Source: Phallusia fumigata
Lineage: Eukaryota; Chordata; Ascidiacea; Phlebobranchia; Ascidiidae
Direction: 5' to 3'
Assembly: GCA_008931825.1 (NCBI GenBank)
Contig: QXVZ01029387.1
Span: 62,001 to 126,000, forward strand
Length of the DNA stretch: 64,000 nt
The notes beneath the pieces are model-generated. The model saw only the letters and a list, made by a program, of their open reading frames with translations. It was not told where the DNA came from and made no database searches. Positions 60,736 through 64,000 of the stretch are shown here, one piece after another. The position numbers and the translations under genes were made by a program. The first letter of the stretch is position 1. Each line of letters starts with the position of its first letter.

Positions 60736-63700
60736 AAAAGGCAGGACGAAGAATGTGTTCGTTCACAATATATTTTTTCTTGTTTGTTACTTACCTCGCA
60801 AGAATATGTCACGTAAGTGCTTGGAGGATGTGACTAATTGATCACAGAGTTTAAGATAGCGGACACAAGCTTCTTTTTTGTCGTTTACAGGGACTTTATA
60901 TGTCGACACACTGCTTTCCTTGCCAAGAATGTAAATGGCACAGTTGCTGACTTAGCTCCAATATTTACCGGTCGTTCTATTGGTATGCTATTGCTGCTGG
61001 CTATCTTCTGAAACTCGGAAGGCCTATGGTTACTCTAGGTTAGAGCGGAAATGTTGTGTTACCGTTATACGTTTTTTTAACGAAAATATGTTTTATTAGG
61101 TTTAGCGGTGTTGTTTTCTGGTGTGTTCATGTTTTTTATTCCTTTCGTCACATCAACGGCAATGCTTTTTGTTCTTGTAACACTTACTGGGTTGATGACA
61201 GGCTATCTAGACACTGGTAAGTGAAATTAGACGCCAATAGCTACGATATAGGTACCATAAAACCGTTGGGCACAAAAAAAGATATGTGTGGCAATCCTGC
61301 AAGAAATAAGACGCGTCATTCCCATAGTTTCCAAAATCAAGTTAGGATTACTAATCGACATTTTTCGAACATCAGGAATGCAAGCCCTGCTTCTTATTTT
61401 GTGGGGAGAAAAAGATTCGAGTCCTCATATTCATGCTTTTCACTTCATGTTTACAATTGGCGCTTTCCTTGCACCACTCGTGGGTTCGTCTATTTATTAT
61501 CAATGCCCTCTTTCCTACAATTGTAACTTGATCCGTTCCATTCGCAACTTTACACACAACTTTTGTCATGACAACTTACTAATTATTTCAGCACGTCCAT
61601 TTCTGGTGGTAGCTAGTGCGACGAGAGGTTCAGGAACAACGTGTCCAGGATTTAACTCAAGCGTCACCTCAACTTTATACTACAATCAATCGAACGCGTA
61701 AGTATTTGCCCTGATCTGCAAACGTAAAACAAACTGTGACCATGTCAGGTCATGTTACTAAAGTTGATTGTAAACGCGTTTTATATTTTACTTGTCCACT
61801 GGAAGGGCACCATCTGGTCAGTGGACTGCTACTCTGTACAATGTACATACACATTTTAAACTAATTGCGGGTGAATTCTGTTATATCTGATTTTCGTTCT
61901 TGACACAACATGCTATAAGATCTTGTGGTTGGAGGGTCTGTCAAACGAAATTATCCAGTCATGAAGATCTGTCATATTAGCCATCGTTCAATTTAAATAA
62001 ACTAGAACAAGTTTTGGTGTATTGTGTTAATGTACAATTACCGATACACTTTTTCTATTAAGATTTGCTAAGTTTAATAATCCACTTTATGTTGCAGATC
62101 GGCTTCGGAAACAATCCAATCGATTGAAGATGAAATAAATCCGGTATCATATGCGTTTATAATTGCTGCCATGTTTATGGTATTTGTGTCTTTGTGCTTC
62201 TTCCTTATGGCAGCGTTCAACATTGTTCCACGGATCAGGTCCAGAAGACAAAGTATTTAAGGATAATACAACTTTTGCTTTGTCATGTTTCCTATTTAAA
62301 ATATTACAATCGCCCAACAACCGATGTCTTCACAATGCAATCATCTGGGATAAAAAAAATTTTGAGACCTAATTACAAAAGCGCGAGACCAGAAAAACTT
62401 GTGATTTTTCCGGATTATAATCGGTTGAATCAAGCCGAGAGAAACGATATAGAAACGTTAGCAGGCGCTCACCGAATTAGAAAATGTAAACACTGTATTT
62501 CATTAGTTTTGACTTTCCTTTCCACATTCTGTTTTTACCTCACATGTGCATTACAGTTAGTCACCATGCAGTGGAGGAGAGACCCGAAGAGCCGATTAGA
62601 AAAGTTTGGGTTTTGCTTCTTCTGGTCATTTTGTTTTATTTCTTTTTGACCGGAGAAGCACAACCGTTGCATATATACGTTGCATACATTTTCGCCATCG
62701 TGGTTTGCACAAAGCTCCAATATTCGGTAAGTTAATACATTTTACAATTAACTGTGTGATCTGTATCTGTAGTGGATTTAATTTTGCTAGCACTTCAATT
62801 TAAACAAAATTATGTTGTTATTTTTTGAATGCTTGAACAGGAAGCGGATGCAAGCCTTCTCAACTCGCTTTTGTGGATTGGCTTTGGAGCTGGAAGATTG
62901 TCTGGGACGGCGGTGGCCAAATTTCTTAAACCATTATACTGATTTGTCTGATTGGGCCCCTTCTATCTTTGGTGAGATGTATATTGCTCGTATGCATTTG
63001 CAATAGTACGCTTTGTGTGTACCTGACGCTTTACTATCTGCGTATGCGTATCGATAGCTTGCTATGGTCACCTTTTATAAAACGAAAAGTTGTTTTTAAA
63101 TCTTTTTTCACCCACGCGCAAACTTGTTGAAGTGAGGTTTTTCAACGCCTATTCTCAGATCTTAATTAAGTCTGATGATCCCATTTTATTAATACGTACG
63201 CTGGTAGTGTGCTGTAATGACTCGGGACTCAACTTGAAATTAAGGCCATAGTTTTATTAGACTTGAGGCTTAACTTGACTCGAGTCACAGAAAAGTAAAC
63301 TTTATCGGGGATGTGGTTTAAACAACTGATCTTCGTGTCATTGACATGTTTTGCCCTAACCATTTTTTGGTTCGTCCTGTATATATTATATTGAAGTGCA
63401 TCATAAATCACTACAAAATGGAGGGTTTTTGTTTCAACCTAATTCGCAATGACTTTGACTTGATTAGACCCGAGATCACCAAGCGTAAATGCTTATGGTC
63501 TTGACGCCGACCGCATGGGTGATTCGATTTGTGACTTGGTTATAAATACTTGGTTACTACACCCCGCACATAAATTTGTACTAAAGCAATATATGTTCCA
63601 ATTGGATAACGATTTGTATCACAACTATACCTCTTTCAGATACTTCTGTGTGCTTGTGGCACTAACATAGCTGTGGTTCCCTGGATTGTAACATTCTTTT

Positions 63701-63768
63701 ACGGTTATTTTCTTTCTCCTTTGTAACCAGCCTGTGTCTCATGGACTTCCATGCGAACCAACATATCT
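60736..63768 (+). pseudogene. tandem MFSD4B-like pseudogene
   Basis: Nine exon counterparts of the upstream gene are in the same order: 60736-60812, 60891-61038, 61100-61216, 61375-61482, 61592-61697, 62098-62252, 62557-62726, 62841-62971 and 63640-63768. Many blocks are near identical, including splice borders. Disablements: exon 60891-61038 lacks 11 and 10 bases relative to the parent, so the frame between them is shifted and hits a stop. Exon 62841-62971 lacks 7 bases and hits TGA. Exon 63640-63768 has TAA where the parent has TAT. The first exon and the last two are not seen before the window ends. Exon 62557-62726 carries an in-frame 9-base gain. It was probably once functional: several exons have kept open frames with conservative changes. 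Confidence 0.85.
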
Positions 63769-64000
63769 AGTATGTTATTTAAAGATTATACATAACACTT
63801 CCTTCCGTTGTAAAATGGTTTCACTCGACATCTGGCGCAGTAAAATATCGGAGTATTTTAGTAATTACAGATCTAAAATATCTTTGATCAGATGGCCATG
63901 CCAGGTTTGGTAATGGGAGACATCATTTTTTGTTTAGAGAACAGAATATTGGTTCTCAAATTTTTAAATTATTCGCATAAGTCCCCCTTCAGTTTTTCGA

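Noticed and set aside
62194-62649. 151-codon open frame in the pseudogene as a new gene
   Set aside because: It joins parts of two old exons and the intron between them in a different frame; no independent support.

Overview
This window looks like an AT-rich invertebrate chordate genome, most likely an ascidian tunicate of the Ciona type. Three things suggest this: the genes are clear relatives of human genes, the introns are mostly a few hundred bases with ordinary GT-AG borders, and the genes are closely packed. The species call is inference; the gene calls rest on translated sequence. One 891-base assembly gap (N) lies at 24161-25051.

Layout. 25-1926 (-): an intronless alpha-L-iduronidase. 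4229-6760 (-): a CP2/TFCP2-type transcription factor with its DNA-binding and SAM domains in one large exon. 9322-20375 (+): a 19-exon plasma-membrane Na+/H+ exchanger of the NHE2/3/5 type. 22229-23257 (-): the C-terminal three exons of a DHRSX-like short-chain dehydrogenase. Its 5' side runs into a fossil Ty3/gypsy LTR retrotransposon and the gap. 27599-45730 (-): a 16-exon CRIM1 gene (signal peptide, IGFBP-like start, VWC domains, antistasin-like repeats, one membrane segment). Its introns hold a ~129-bp minisatellite, a hAT-type MITE and other repeats. 49180-49797 (+): intronless proteasome subunit PSMB3. 50236-51945 (+): MBIP. 52365-53736: a CACTA-type DNA transposon with a short ORF. 54460-58935 (+): an MFSD4B/NaGLT1-like sugar transporter. 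60736 to about 63768 (+): a tandem copy of it that has become a pseudogene.

For the four multi-exon genes NHE, CRIM1, MBIP and MFSD4B, I followed reading phase through every splice junction. The summed coding lengths (2550, 2730, 801 and 1470 nt) are all divisible by three, which supports the models. The genes are functionally unrelated (lysosomal glycan breakdown, transcription, ion exchange, BMP-related signalling, proteolysis, chromatin complex, sugar transport). I see no operon or defence-like cluster.

The most informative signals are in the repeats. A tRNA-derived SINE family has three recognisable copies. A CACTA element carries subterminal repeats and a lone conserved-looking ORF. A MITE sits in an MFSD4B intron, and the pseudogene paralogue keeps what looks like the empty site. 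CRIM1 also seems to lack half of one VWC module. I found no CRISPR array, no rRNA and no convincing tRNA gene, and nothing I would call a wholly new biological system.
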